Virus record (IMG/VR): IMGVR_UViG_3300007276_000097
Location: 1-42,028 of that record
Reading direction: 5' to 3' (one strand)
Length of the DNA: 42,028 bases
Source of the DNA: a virus
The translations under genes and the position numbers were made by a program. Shown piece by piece: positions 14,914-22,065 of this stretch (position 1 is its first letter; each line of letters begins with the position of its first letter). The notes beneath the pieces were generated by a model. It saw nothing but the letters and a program-made list of their open reading frames with translations, did not search any database and was not told where the DNA came from.

Positions 14914-17298
14914 TTAGTCGTAACTGCCTTCAATTTCACTCTTGATCTTCTCTTCGAGATCTGCAGTTATGGGCTTCAAATGAATCTTCAGGTCTGCTTT
15001 GTCCTCGAGTGATATATCCCACTCAACGCGCCAGCCGTGTGCGCGAGCATCATCGTCTCCCCGTAATTTTCTAACGGGATGTCCGCGCTTTGCGGCCATG
15101 CTCTTAAACGCACCTAGCTTGATTCCTTTGTCTCTGCACATTACGACGTGTGCCGCTTTTAATTCTTTAGTTTTTACAAGCGATTCGCGGTCATGCTTAG
15201 CATCATCGATCCAACGTGTTACAGCCTCCTTGAACATAGCAAGTTCTGTGTAGGCCGTGGTTTCCTCATCTGTGCCATCTACGAAATAAGTCAAGTCTCC
15301 GGTGGCTATGGCGTGGAAAAATTCTTCGATCGATGTGCGTGCTGCTTCTTGTAGCTTTTGCTTAGCGTTGTTATCCATTGGCAAGCGCACTGCATCTTCA
15401 TCTACTTTGTAGTGTGTCAGATACCCAGAGAATTGTTGTAGCTCCGCTTCAATCTGGGCCACCTCTTCTTTTGTGATCTCGAGCTTTTTCTCTTGCCGTG
15501 GTGCGACGTTTATACGTCGGTCGCCTTCTTGGATCGGGATTACACCGAAGTCATTCGTCGTGAATATAAAGTTAATAAAGCTATCACAGTCTTTGGCTGT
15601 GGCCTGCATATGTCGTACTGATACGCGAGGCTCGGTAATCCAGTTTTTAAGGTTGTTGATGATAGAACGCCCTATCCTGCCCATGTCATCCGAATTAGCT
15701 TCATCAATATTCAGGAATATAGAGCGCTCCATCCAGCCATTAAAGTTATCAGTAAGATCCCTGAATTGCTTTGTATGACAGTAGTCAGGGCCAAATATAG
15801 GAGTGATGATGTTGTGGAACAAAAGACCTTTGCCTGTACCCGGTACACCATGCAGGACCCACGCTGTGCCTGTCTTCTTCCTCGTCTGCTGGACATATGC
15901 CAGCCAGTTGATAAAGTGGTTGTAGGTCTGTTCGTCATTGCCAGTTACGTGTGTCAATATCTTATCTATGACCGACGGTATGTTAGACCGGAACATAGTG
16001 TTCAGCTGGTACTCGGTTGGTCGCCAGGTATTGAACACATAGTTATCTTCATTCCACTGATCGAATACTGTTGGGTCGAACTTTAGCTCCCACGTTGGGA
16101 TAACAGCTGGGGGTGATGTACTGCCCTTCATAGCAAAGTAATCAGCTACTTTCTTGTCGCTTGCTCCGATGCAGTTTGGCTGTTCCACGATCTCTTTGTC
16201 TTTGCGGAGTCCTGCATAGTATTTGTCGGACTTCATGTCGCGAAAAATAAATGGCCGAGGGCGTTTCTTTTGTAGCTCTTCAAAGTGAGGACGAACATTG
16301 TCAGTGTAAAACTGAGGATCGAACCTCGAAAGACGCATTGACGGCTCGCCCTTGAAGTTATGTAAGTATGGGTCTTCTCTATCTCGGTGGTAGTAATAAG
16401 CGTAGCTGTCGCCACCGTTTATGTTGCATCGCATGAAGTGTGCGTTGTCTTCATGCCATGACGTAATGTACCCAGCGTCGACCAGGCTATCATCAAGAAG
16501 CTCTTTCCCGTCTGGAGTTATCCTGGTGTGTTCTTTTTTACGTGAAACATTTAGCCCAGCATCATATCGTAAGTCGTTGACTTTCTCTCTAACCCGAGAA
16601 GCTACGTCAGAGGGTGATAGTCCAGCAAAAGAGAAAGAGACTCGATCATAGTCTTTTTGCACATAGTCAATTCTGTCTTTGACAGGATCAGGGAAGTTAG
16701 AGCAGTTTGGCGGCGTGACGTATACAATGCGTCCGTTGCGACTTGCTACTCTGTCTAATGGGTAGCTAAGCGCTACACGACTGTTCGACAAAGTTACCTG
16801 GTCGCTTAGTTCAGGATGTGTCAGGTTCACTTCAGCAAGCCACGACTCTATTGCTCTTGGGTCTACCTTGTCATAGAGCATAAAGTATACATGGGCGCGA
16901 ACACCCGGCTTAATTCCTTGACTTGGTGAGTACTGGACCACGTATGACGCAGATTGGAAATGAGGGGGTAGTACTTTGGTTACGAACTCTTCCACAGTTG
17001 CTATGTTACTGAGTCCATCAATGTCAAGCAGAATCCATTCCCGCCGTTCGTTGCTATCGCTAAGTCCTGCTCGACTCTCTTCTTTTATCGGTCTCGTCAG
17101 GCTTGACGTTATTAAGCAGTGACCTGCAGACGCTGCGCTGACCAAGGCCTCCGCAAACTGGGCAATTGTGTCTACATCTTCTACGTAGCTTGTGAAGTTT
17201 GTGACGCCCGGATAAGCGCCACCTATGTAAGATCCGTCTGCCCTTTTCTCGTATGTTTTCGTGAGAGGCACTGCCGCCTGCAGGAATGTTAACTGCAT
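14914..17298 (-). CDS. Primase-helicase: AEP-type primase fused to SF3 helicase
   Basis: The 794-residue protein has an archaeo-eukaryotic primase-like N-terminus, with the metal-binding pair in WILLDIDG (Asp92, Asp94) and RAHVYFM (His136), and a DQVTLSNSRVALSYP segment. The C-terminal part is a superfamily 3 helicase: Walker A GVPGTGKG (484-491), Walker B IFLNIDE (527-533), and motif C NFIFTTND (576-583). It should prime and unwind DNA at the phage fork; it would take the place of a T7 gp4-type protein. GAGGAG lies nine bases before the ATG. The first 239 bases overlap a second frame read from 17488. Confidence 0.9.
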   Translation of the reverse strand: MQLTFLQAAVPLTKTYEKRADGSYIGGAYPGVTNFTSYVEDVDTIAQFAEALVSAASAGHCLITSSLTRPIKEESRAGLSDSNERREWILLDIDGLSNIATVEEFVTKVLPPHFQSASYVVQYSPSQGIKPGVRAHVYFMLYDKVDPRAIESWLAEVNLTHPELSDQVTLSNSRVALSYPLDRVASRNGRIVYVTPPNCSNFPDPVKDRIDYVQKDYDRVSFSFAGLSPSDVASRVREKVNDLRYDAGLNVSRKKEHTRITPDGKELLDDSLVDAGYITSWHEDNAHFMRCNINGGDSYAYYYHRDREDPYLHNFKGEPSMRLSRFDPQFYTDNVRPHFEELQKKRPRPFIFRDMKSDKYYAGLRKDKEIVEQPNCIGASDKKVADYFAMKGSTSPPAVIPTWELKFDPTVFDQWNEDNYVFNTWRPTEYQLNTMFRSNIPSVIDKILTHVTGNDEQTYNHFINWLAYVQQTRKKTGTAWVLHGVPGTGKGLLFHNIITPIFGPDYCHTKQFRDLTDNFNGWMERSIFLNIDEANSDDMGRIGRSIINNLKNWITEPRVSVRHMQATAKDCDSFINFIFTTNDFGVIPIQEGDRRINVAPRQEKKLEITKEEVAQIEAELQQFSGYLTHYKVDEDAVRLPMDNNAKQKLQEAARTSIEEFFHAIATGDLTYFVDGTDEETTAYTELAMFKEAVTRWIDDAKHDRESLVKTKELKAAHVVMCRDKGIKLGAFKSMAAKRGHPVRKLRGDDDARAHGWRVEWDISLEDKADLKIHLKPITADLEEKIKSEIEGSYD

Positions 17299-17488
17299 AT
17301 TCTATTTCTCCTCGGGTTGGAAGATCAGTGTACTCTTGGTCGTCGGCTGCTGCAACTGGTGTTCCATCAATGTCCTTAACCCGTCCACCTTTGGGCAATC
17401 GTTTGGCTAATTCGTAGCTAAAATAGATCTTAACTGCCGCCATCAACGTCAGTTCTGCCAGTGCTATTAGAATCGCTTTGCGGTACAT
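17060..17488 (-). CDS. Small membrane protein whose frame runs into the primase gene
   Basis: Residues about 5-30 (ILIALAELTLMAAVKIY) form a likely membrane helix or uncleaved signal anchor, followed by a basic stretch and an acidic linker. AAGGA lies eight bases before the ATG at 17488, so the N-terminal 63 residues are well supported. The frame then continues 239 bases into the primase gene in another phase, giving an Arg/His-rich tail of about 79 residues that looks like shadow coding. Either the overlap is real, or an indel has removed a stop near 17300. Function unknown. Confidence 0.5.
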   Translation of the reverse strand: MYRKAILIALAELTLMAAVKIYFSYELAKRLPKGGRVKDIDGTPVAAADDQEYTDLPTRGEIEYAVNIPAGGSASHENIREKGRRILHRWRLSGRHKLHKLRRRCRHNCPVCGGLGQRSVCRSLLNNVKPDETDKRRESSRT

Positions 17489-17804
17489 TGAACTGTTCCT
17501 TTATGCGGGTAGAGCTTTGATCTACATAGGTAACTATCCCCGCAGCAGCGGTGCGAAGGGTTTCTAGTAAACTAAGAATTTCTTTGGGATCAGTAAGATC
17601 TTCCAACTTCTCATAGTCTACTTTAAGCTGCTCGAGTTCTTCTTCAAACTCATCGCGCTCATTACAGACATCGTCAAAATCACTTACGATTGTGTCAAAC
17701 GCATTTTCGGCTGTTTCTTTGGCGTCTTCGAGGGTTTTAGTAGCAGTAATCGCTTCTTCCATCGCCCACCAAGCCTGCGTGTCTCTCTTATAACTATTGT
17801 ACAT
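17430..17804 (-). CDS. Unknown acidic coiled-coil protein (124 aa)
   Basis: Residues 20-90 form a long, mostly acidic coiled coil (EEAITATKTLEDAKETAENA, FEEELEQLKVDYEKLEDL), followed by a shorter polar helix and a polar tail ending TGRTDVDGGS. The start at 17804 has GGGAG six bases upstream. It overlaps the membrane protein by 59 bases. The shape suggests a partner or anchor for the membrane protein, as in some two-gene phage units, but this is inference from adjacency alone. Confidence 0.6.
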   Translation of the reverse strand: MYNSYKRDTQAWWAMEEAITATKTLEDAKETAENAFDTIVSDFDDVCNERDEFEEELEQLKVDYEKLEDLTDPKEILSLLETLRTAAAGIVTYVDQSSTRIKEQFNVPQSDSNSTGRTDVDGGS

Positions 17805-17826
17805 GTCCTACTCCCATACATTTTTC

Positions 17827-17844
17827 CCACGCGTGATTACGTGG
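17827..17844. repeat. Inverted repeat CCACG/CGTGG
   Basis: CCACG (17827-17831) and CGTGG (17840-17844) are separated by eight bases in a 125-bp gene gap next to the replication genes. With the stronger inverted repeat at 17859-17883 it forms a compact dyad cluster. There is no T-tract. Confidence 0.4.
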
Positions 17845-17858
17845 ATAAGTGTCTAGCA

Positions 17859-17883
17859 CCGGATCCCAAGTATCAGGATCCGG
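17859..17883. repeat. Perfect 8-bp inverted repeat
   Basis: CCGGATCC (17859-17866) and GGATCCGG (17876-17883) are perfect complements separated by nine bases. No T-tract follows on either strand, so it is not an intrinsic terminator. It may be a protein-binding site or an RNA processing hairpin between the genes at 17930 and 17804. Confidence 0.6.
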
Positions 17884-17901
17884 CGTTTGACTTAAGTGTT
17901 C

Positions 17902-17931
17902 ACATTGAGCGGGTCGGCTTAATGTTTTTTT
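17902..17931 (+). terminator. Terminator-like hairpin on the plus strand (antisense)
   Basis: ACATTGAGC (17902-17910) pairs with GCTTAATGT (17917-17925) with one wobble, and a T-tract follows to 17931. It points along the plus strand although every gene nearby is on the minus strand. It could block antisense transcription. On the minus-strand RNA it is simply a hairpin after the gene ending at 17930. Confidence 0.45.
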
Positions 17932-18289
17932 AGGCAACAATGTGGGCAACGGGATCGGTTTCTTCAGGGTCGGGCCGATACTCGATAAGAACCAAATCGC
18001 GAATACGCTGCTCAAGATCTGCAATGTCTTTCTTGGCGTCCTTTTCAATAGCATCGATACGCTCCTTAAGGTTTTGGATACAAGCGCTAGTAATATCAAT
18101 TCCGCCGGGAACAGCTACTTCGATTTCGTGTTCTGACAGACGTACTGAATCTTCATTGCCGAAGTCATACGACTTTACAACGTACTTGTATGCCAGTTCA
18201 CCGGGCTCGAGATTTTCGAGTTGATACTTAGTTTTTGGCTCTGCAAAAACATATACTTTCGCTTTAATTGTAGCGGGTGTCGATTTCAT
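17930..18289 (-). CDS. Unknown protein (119 aa)
   Basis: The first half has strands (ATIKAKVYVFAEPKTKYQL, then AYKYVVKSYDF and HEIEVAVPGGI), and the second half is a helical coiled coil (LKERIDAIEKDAKKDIADL) with a short acidic end. AGGAG lies eight bases before the ATG, which overlaps the preceding stop by four bases. No family is recognised. Its stop lies in an A-tract (minus-strand reading), directly before the dyad cluster. Confidence 0.6.
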   Translation of the reverse strand: MKSTPATIKAKVYVFAEPKTKYQLENLEPGELAYKYVVKSYDFGNEDSVRLSEHEIEVAVPGGIDITSACIQNLKERIDAIEKDAKKDIADLEQRIRDLVLIEYRPDPEETDPVAHIVA

Positions 18290-18582
18290 TCTGACTTCTC
18301 CTGTTTATGTAAATTAGGTACAAACAACTGAACTACCATTTTGCACTCAAGGCACTCATACATATTGGCTTGTTTGGTCGCTACTAGGGATATCTCTTTG
18401 CAATGAGGACATTCCATAGTATCTTCAGAATCACCTGTGTAGGCCTTGGAGTCATTTAGCCAGTTGTTGAGCCTGGCAAAGTTAACTACGCAGTGGCCTA
18501 CGCCCGGCATTAGTTCTTCGATAATCTCGACTGCTGTTTTTACCATTGCTCGTGCATTTGCAAGATCACGTGCATCGGTCAT
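18286..18582 (-). CDS. Small zinc-ribbon protein (98 aa)
   Basis: CPHC and CLEC, 16 residues apart, make a classical four-cysteine zinc ribbon (residues 58-61 and 78-81). The N-terminal half is helical (DLANARAMVKTAVEIIEEL). Zinc ribbons of this kind in phages often bind DNA, RNA or a host polymerase subunit, but no target is visible. GGAG lies about eight bases before the ATG. The gene overlaps the next one as ATGA. Confidence 0.65.
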   Translation of the reverse strand: MTDARDLANARAMVKTAVEIIEELMPGVGHCVVNFARLNNWLNDSKAYTGDSEDTMECPHCKEISLVATKQANMYECLECKMVVQLFVPNLHKQEKSE

Positions 18583-18595
18583 GTTATTCTCCTTG

Positions 18596-18844
18596 TTAAA
18601 ATGAAAATCGCCTTATAAGTGCTTCTAGCTTAACTATTTTTCGCTTAAGACTAGCGATCTCGTTATCACGTTTCTGTATGCGATCGCCCAGCTTCTCAAC
18701 TGTCTTCTTAGCCTCAAGGCGCTCGATGTGCTGTTCTTGTAGCTGACAGACTGACTGATGCTCGGCGTTATATGCCTCAAGCTGTTCGATACGACAGTCT
18801 TTGCAATTCAGGCTGAGTCCATGTGCGCACCATTCCTCACTCAT
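18596..18844 (-). CDS. Unknown coiled-coil protein with cysteine start (82 aa)
   Basis: The start at 18844 (MSEEWCAHGLSLNCKDC) is chosen because AGGAAGG lies six bases upstream and because the longer frame to 18985 only covers other genes. The three early cysteines and one His could bind zinc. The rest is a coiled coil (QLQEQHIERLEAKKTVEKL and on to the end). Such a small zinc and coiled-coil protein is likely a structural adaptor; function unknown. Confidence 0.6.
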   Translation of the reverse strand: MSEEWCAHGLSLNCKDCRIEQLEAYNAEHQSVCQLQEQHIERLEAKKTVEKLGDRIQKRDNEIASLKRKIVKLEALIRRFSF

Positions 18845-19061
18845 CTTTGTCCTTCCTCTTTCGTAATGCCTTATTTCCGGGGAAATGCATATCCTCAAAC
18901 AAGTACAAAGCGTCCTGAACCAGTTGTATGGCTCCCCAAATATCTTCTGCTTGGTTGTCGTGGTCGGCAAAGTCTGATTCCACATGCGACCCCATAATTG
19001 CTATAGCCATAGTAAGCCTGTTGGCTATTTCATCCTTTGGTTTATTTTGAATGGGTATCAT
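18837..19061 (-). CDS. Unknown small protein (74 aa)
   Basis: The product is helical (DEIANRLTMAIAIMGSHV, then DIWGAIQLVQDALYLFEDM) with a very basic end (ALRKRKDKDE). GGGAG lies seven bases before the ATG at 19061. It overlaps both neighbours. No family is recognised; the charged C-terminal tail may contact nucleic acid. Confidence 0.6.
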   Translation of the reverse strand: MIPIQNKPKDEIANRLTMAIAIMGSHVESDFADHDNQAEDIWGAIQLVQDALYLFEDMHFPGNKALRKRKDKDE

Positions 19062-19305
19062 CTTTGTTCTCCCGCACTAGCTTTACTACTTCCAGAAACT
19101 CTTTCAGCGGTATGTTTACTCTAGAGCTTTGGAAGATACAGTCAATGCCCGCCTCAAGCTCGGCAATACGATCACGCAGCTCTGTTATTTTGTTTTGTTG
19201 AATTATTGACAGGTCACTCATCTTTGCTTCCAGTTCTGTAACACGTTCAATGTTCGCATTAGCCCAATCAACCATTTCCTGATCGTTTAGGGTTAGGTCA
19301 CTCAC
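19042..19305 (-). CDS. Unknown coiled-coil protein (87 aa), start uncertain
   Basis: The body is a coiled coil (ELEAKMSDLSIIQQNKITEL and RDRIAELEAG). GTG at 19305 overlaps the stop of the DUF3846-like gene but has a weak ribosome site. ATG at 19221 (MSDLSIIQQN), with GGAAG five bases upstream, would give a 59-residue protein. The two starts encode near-identical beginnings (MSDLT and MSDLS). The gene overlaps the following one by 20 bases. Confidence 0.5.
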   Translation of the reverse strand: MSDLTLNDQEMVDWANANIERVTELEAKMSDLSIIQQNKITELRDRIAELEAGIDCIFQSSRVNIPLKEFLEVVKLVRENKDDTHSK

Positions 19306-19672
19306 CAGACCATGCTCGAAACATAGGACCTATGGGAGTTAAGTAGCCAAAGATACCCTGTGCCTCTCTTATAGACATTTCGCATTCCGTTGGCTCTCCA
19401 GTATCCCAGTTTACTCCCTGGACTACACATCGGCCGGCAAGCATACCTTCATAGTCTTTTACTGCAAACATCCCAACTTCATTGGCTTGCCCATTTAGCA
19501 GACCTTCATCGTCTACGTAGCCAGTGTGAGTCCCAAGAAGATCAGTGGCTACCGTCGTAAACGTTCGGCATGGCCCACCGATTGTGGGAGTGATATCTCT
19601 CCAAGACTCAATGTCAATCTCGGTAATAAAGTCATCGATGTCTTTCGACGGATCAACTAAAAGTGCTCTCAT
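19298..19672 (-). CDS. DUF3846-like protein
   Basis: MRALLVDP at the start, an acidic linker, IGGPCRTFTTVATD, then GYVDDEGLLNGQANEVGMF and LAGRCVVQGVNWDTGEP form the pattern of the DUF3846 family, which occurs in phages and plasmids and has no proven function. The length (124 aa) is normal for the family. GGAG lies seven bases before the ATG. It is followed by the coiled-coil gene with a short overlap. Confidence 0.7.
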   Translation of the reverse strand: MRALLVDPSKDIDDFITEIDIESWRDITPTIGGPCRTFTTVATDLLGTHTGYVDDEGLLNGQANEVGMFAVKDYEGMLAGRCVVQGVNWDTGEPTECEMSIREAQGIFGYLTPIGPMFRAWSGE

Positions 19673-19675
19673 CTT

Positions 19676-20032
19676 CTATCTCCTTTCTTTCATTGCTTGG
19701 TAATCAATTCCACCGTGTTCCATGAGTGTTTGCTCAACCAAGTACACAGGCACATAACCATAAACAGTCTCAGTCGGCTCATAGCCATTACCATCTATGT
19801 AAGGCATCCACTCTTCTACTTTCTCTGACGGGAAGCCGACTTCTACGGTTACATATCTCTCGGCGTTGTCTGTGCGCGGATCACAGTAGTGGAACGCGCT
19901 CGCCTGAATAGATGCAGTAAAGCCGTCTTTACAAACAACATGTGTCCGTGGCTGTAAATATATACGTCCACTTGAAGACAGTTCTACTTCTTTTGCTGGG
20001 TTTTCTCTTAACATCTCGTTGATTAAGTCCAT
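19676..20032 (-). CDS. Unknown protein (118 aa)
   Basis: The product has a helical start (LINEMLRENPAKEV), strands GRIYLQPRTHVVCKDG and TASIQASAFHYCD, YVTVEVGFPSEKVEEWMPYI, and a final helix. It looks like a compact alpha/beta protein of a kind common in phage early regions. AGGAGG lies six bases before the ATG; the site lies inside the end of the upstream gene. Family not recognised. Confidence 0.6.
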   Translation of the reverse strand: MDLINEMLRENPAKEVELSSSGRIYLQPRTHVVCKDGFTASIQASAFHYCDPRTDNAERYVTVEVGFPSEKVEEWMPYIDGNGYEPTETVYGYVPVYLVEQTLMEHGGIDYQAMKERR

Positions 20033-20034
20033 GC

Positions 20035-20415
20035 TTATCCTCCTGGCATGTTAGGGTTGCAGCCCTCTGGATTTCTAGGCACGCTGTTAAGGGAAGTCGC
20101 GCCATCGTATTGTGTTACCCAAAACACACGTTTGTTAGTCCATATATAAGTGGCGTAGCACTCGGGCGCGCCATAGCCACCGGCAAACGACCAGCCCTGC
20201 ATGAGCGGCATGGCCTCTTCAACAGAAAGTACCTTGCGCCTCATATTCCACGGGATTGGGTTAGGCACCTCTTCTTCGCCCCAACCCAGGTCGCTATAGT
20301 CAGCAGTTTCCAGGTCGGACGGCAGGCTTGACCAGCCGTAGGCACCAAAGCAGATGCCCACGACATATTCGTGTTCTGCCAGTTGCTCGTTGATGTCCAT
20401 CCACGCATTTTTCAC
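20035..20415 (-). CDS. Unknown protein (126 aa)
   Basis: The product is rich in Trp and Tyr (AYGWSSLPSDLETADYSDLG, QGWSFAGGYGAPECYATYIW) and has no basic regions; its tail is Gly/Asn/Pro-rich. The start is GTG at 20415, overlapping the upstream stop with GGAGG five bases before it, or an ATG at 20400. I do not recognise a family. It lies in the middle of the small-gene part of the replication transcript. Confidence 0.55.
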   Translation of the reverse strand: MKNAWMDINEQLAEHEYVVGICFGAYGWSSLPSDLETADYSDLGWGEEEVPNPIPWNMRRKVLSVEEAMPLMQGWSFAGGYGAPECYATYIWTNKRVFWVTQYDGATSLNSVPRNPEGCNPNMPGG

Positions 20416-20849
20416 TTGAGCCTCCTTCCAATATATTCAAACCAGTGTGGTGTGTAGCTAAGGATTTCTTCTCCCTCGTCTTTTTTCAGGGCCTCCACAT
20501 GCTCTAGCATGTGTATACCAAGCTCACGATCGCTCATGCAGGCGAACCGCTTGACGTCTTCTATTGTTTCATTAAGCCTTTGTATTTCGAAGTTATTGCG
20601 GTTATCCCGTTTCCTTGATTTTGCTTGCTCCGATTCTGCTATTGAGATCAGCTGGACTAAGGTCTGTTCAGCAGAGGATCTGCATACTATTACTTCGCCG
20701 TCCTCATCTTCCCAAGTGCCATAACACTTCTCGAGTTGAGGGTCATCAGGGTCCTCTTTTTCATGGTAAGGAGCTCGCTTTGCTAGCAAATCCCAGTTGT
20801 ATAGGCACGATTTTGCTTCCCGTATTATGTTATCTAGGTCGTAGTACAC
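20412..20849 (-). CDS. Unknown protein (145 aa), first gene of the replication block
   Basis: GTG at 20849 has AGGAG nine bases upstream. The product is helical with a CYGTWEDEDGEVIVCRSS turn in the middle and long charged helices after it (SEQAKSRKRDNRNNFEIQRL). No family is recognised. It is the first gene after the control region at 20850-21187 and so is likely the first of the operon that runs to the terminator at 5081. Confidence 0.6.
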   Translation of the reverse strand: MYYDLDNIIREAKSCLYNWDLLAKRAPYHEKEDPDDPQLEKCYGTWEDEDGEVIVCRSSAEQTLVQLISIAESEQAKSRKRDNRNNFEIQRLNETIEDVKRFACMSDRELGIHMLEHVEALKKDEGEEILSYTPHWFEYIGRRLK

Positions 20850-20865
20850 GGTGATATTCTCCTAA

Positions 20866-21079
20866 GGTCCTGTAAATTTGGGGACCTGGTCCAGCTGAGG
20901 TCCATGAGTTGCGCGGAGCTAAGTAACTGAGTACTAAGTAAAAAATGCACTTAGGTCCTTAAGGTCCTCTTTTTTTATATATAGAGAGGTATAAAAATAG
21001 ATATAGTACACAGAGGGGGTATATACATATGTTTCCAGAGCGTAATACCAAAAAATAAAAATGGACCAAAAAGTGGACC
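20866..21079. repeat. Cluster of eight GGWCC motifs (GGTCC/GGACC)
   Basis: GGTCC or its complement GGACC occurs at 20866, 20882, 20888, 20899, 20954, 20963, 21063 and 21075. Three copies share a wider form close to CTWAGGTCCT (20863, 20952 and 20961). By chance fewer than one would be expected in this length. The repeats flank a strongly AT-rich stretch. The layout is that of iterons around an unwinding region. Confidence 0.7.
20919..20931. repeat. Motif CTWAGTAACTGAG, copy 1
   Basis: CTAAGTAACTGAG here differs at one base from CTTAGTAACTGAG at 25807-25819 in the divergent control region. ACTAAGT follows at 20933. The shared motif suggests one protein binding both control regions. Confidence 0.5.
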
Positions 21080-21154
21080 ATGGGTTTTTCACACGGCTAT
21101 TTTCACAGTGGCTTTGTGGCTTAGTAGCCTGGCAAGCCCACGGCCAACCCTCTG

Positions 21155-21178
21155 TTCGTTTTCGTCTTCGTTTTCGTT
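21155..21178. repeat. Four tandem hexamers TTCGTY
   Basis: TTCGTT, TTCGTC, TTCGTT and TTCGTT follow each other without gaps, just before the terminator at 21188. They lie at the edge of the candidate origin and could be short iterons or simple-repeat drift. Confidence 0.7.
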
Positions 21179-21187
21179 GACTTCGGT

Positions 21188-21232
21188 AAAAAGGGGGAGC
21201 AGCAACCACCCCGTGAGGTGATTGCCGCTCCC
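21188..21232 (-). terminator. Strong intrinsic terminator
   Basis: On the minus strand a 16-bp stem (plus-strand 21195-21210 with 21217-21232, two G-U wobbles only) with a 6-nt loop is followed by TTTTT. It lies ten bases after the gene at 21243 and closes the accessory block that starts at 25640. Confidence 0.9.
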
Positions 21233-21242
21233 AAGTGCCAGC

Positions 21243-22019
21243 TTACTGCGCCGCTGATATACGACGACGAGATTTCAACTCGGTGAGTGCGTCACCGTTG
21301 TCTCCATCGCTGGTTGTTGGTGCTGAGCCAGTATTGCCTGACAGGTACTTACGACCCATCATCGAGGCGCTACCCTGATAACCCTTACGGACTATCGCCG
21401 GGACGTTGTACTCACCAGTCTCACCGGTGATTCCGGCGTATATGCCGTCGTACTCGCCAAGCTCGTCATAGGCCAGATCCACCCAAGCTGCTGACTTCTG
21501 ATAGCCAGCGTGCTTTTCGATATCATTGGCACACTGGATATTGGCGTCAGCTCCGAGAAGATACTTTGCGTATTCCTCGAGTTCTGCCTCACCGTTGGTA
21601 GCAGCAAACAGCTGGTAACCAACTTCGTCAGACAGAGGCCACAACACCAACTGGTCAGCCTTCCACTGCCGATCAGCACCGACTAAACGCTTCAGTGCAT
21701 CGTGGTAGGCACGTCCAGCTGCCACAACCTCGTCAACAATCTCACCGCGGGTGTTTTCGTCCGACATCTGTCGTACACGACCCTCATCCAGTGCACCCTG
21801 TGAATCCCGGATGCATTCCTGCAAACGGCTTTCAATCGGAGTGAAGTACGGATTACCGCGCTTGCTAATCTCCACATTGAAACGACGTTGCAGCCAAGGC
21901 GGCACATCGTACCGGTTGGTGGACTGAAGCGGCTCGTTTGCACCAGCCTCTTTGGTGATGATTGCTGTCTCATCATGACCCTGAAGGTGTTCAGGCATTC
22001 TACTTTCTTCGTTGAACAT
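21243..22019 (-). CDS. Unknown protein (258 aa), last gene of the accessory block
   Basis: The product is polar. A disordered start (EESRMPEHLQGHDETAIITK) leads to VPPWLQRRFNVEISKRG, then a helical middle (DEVVAAGRAYHDALKRLVG and WPLSDEVGYQLFAATNGEAE) and a short disordered Gly/Ser/Asp tail. AGGAG lies eight bases before the ATG. No family is recognised. It could be a virion or DNA-associated protein, as it is larger than its neighbours, but nothing specific supports this. Confidence 0.65.
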   Translation of the reverse strand: MFNEESRMPEHLQGHDETAIITKEAGANEPLQSTNRYDVPPWLQRRFNVEISKRGNPYFTPIESRLQECIRDSQGALDEGRVRQMSDENTRGEIVDEVVAAGRAYHDALKRLVGADRQWKADQLVLWPLSDEVGYQLFAATNGEAELEEYAKYLLGADANIQCANDIEKHAGYQKSAAWVDLAYDELGEYDGIYAGITGETGEYNVPAIVRKGYQGSASMMGRKYLSGNTGSAPTTSDGDNGDALTELKSRRRISAAQ

Positions 22020-22065
22020 GTAACGTACTCCTAATGATTAAAGGACACTTCTTTGTTGACAGGAC

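Larger units (their letters stand above)
20850..21187. promoter_or_regulatory. Control region of the replication block; candidate origin
   Basis: No convincing gene lies here; a 91-codon minus-strand frame has no ribosome site and poor composition. The region holds the GGWCC cluster, an AT-rich tract at 20968-21060 with ATATATA and TATAAAA, and four tandem hexamers at 21155-21178. It lies between the terminator of one minus-strand block and the first gene of the next, so it must contain the promoter for the replication genes. On the minus strand, TTGGTA, 16 bases and TATGTA (around 21052-21025) are a possible but weak sigma70-type pair. Origin and promoter roles are inference. Confidence 0.5.

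Noticed and set aside
17060-17298. Zinc finger CPVC in the tail of the overlapping membrane-protein frame
   Set aside because: This part is antiphase to the primase gene and has only one Cys pair, so it is probably chance.
17794-18099. A 101-codon minus-strand frame overlapping the gene at 17930-18289
   Set aside because: Most of it lies in another phase of a better gene, it has no ribosome site, and its composition is poor. The part in the gap overlaps inverted repeats.
20950-20975. Plus-strand terminator at the AGGTCCTTAAGGTCC repeat before a T-run
   Set aside because: The core palindrome is only CCTTAAGG with a T-T mismatch beyond it; direct GGTCC repeats explain the pattern better.
20934-21209. 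A 91-codon minus-strand frame in the control region
   Set aside because: No ribosome site, low-complexity composition (Tyr/Phe-rich from AT-rich DNA), and it spans the terminator and the repeats.
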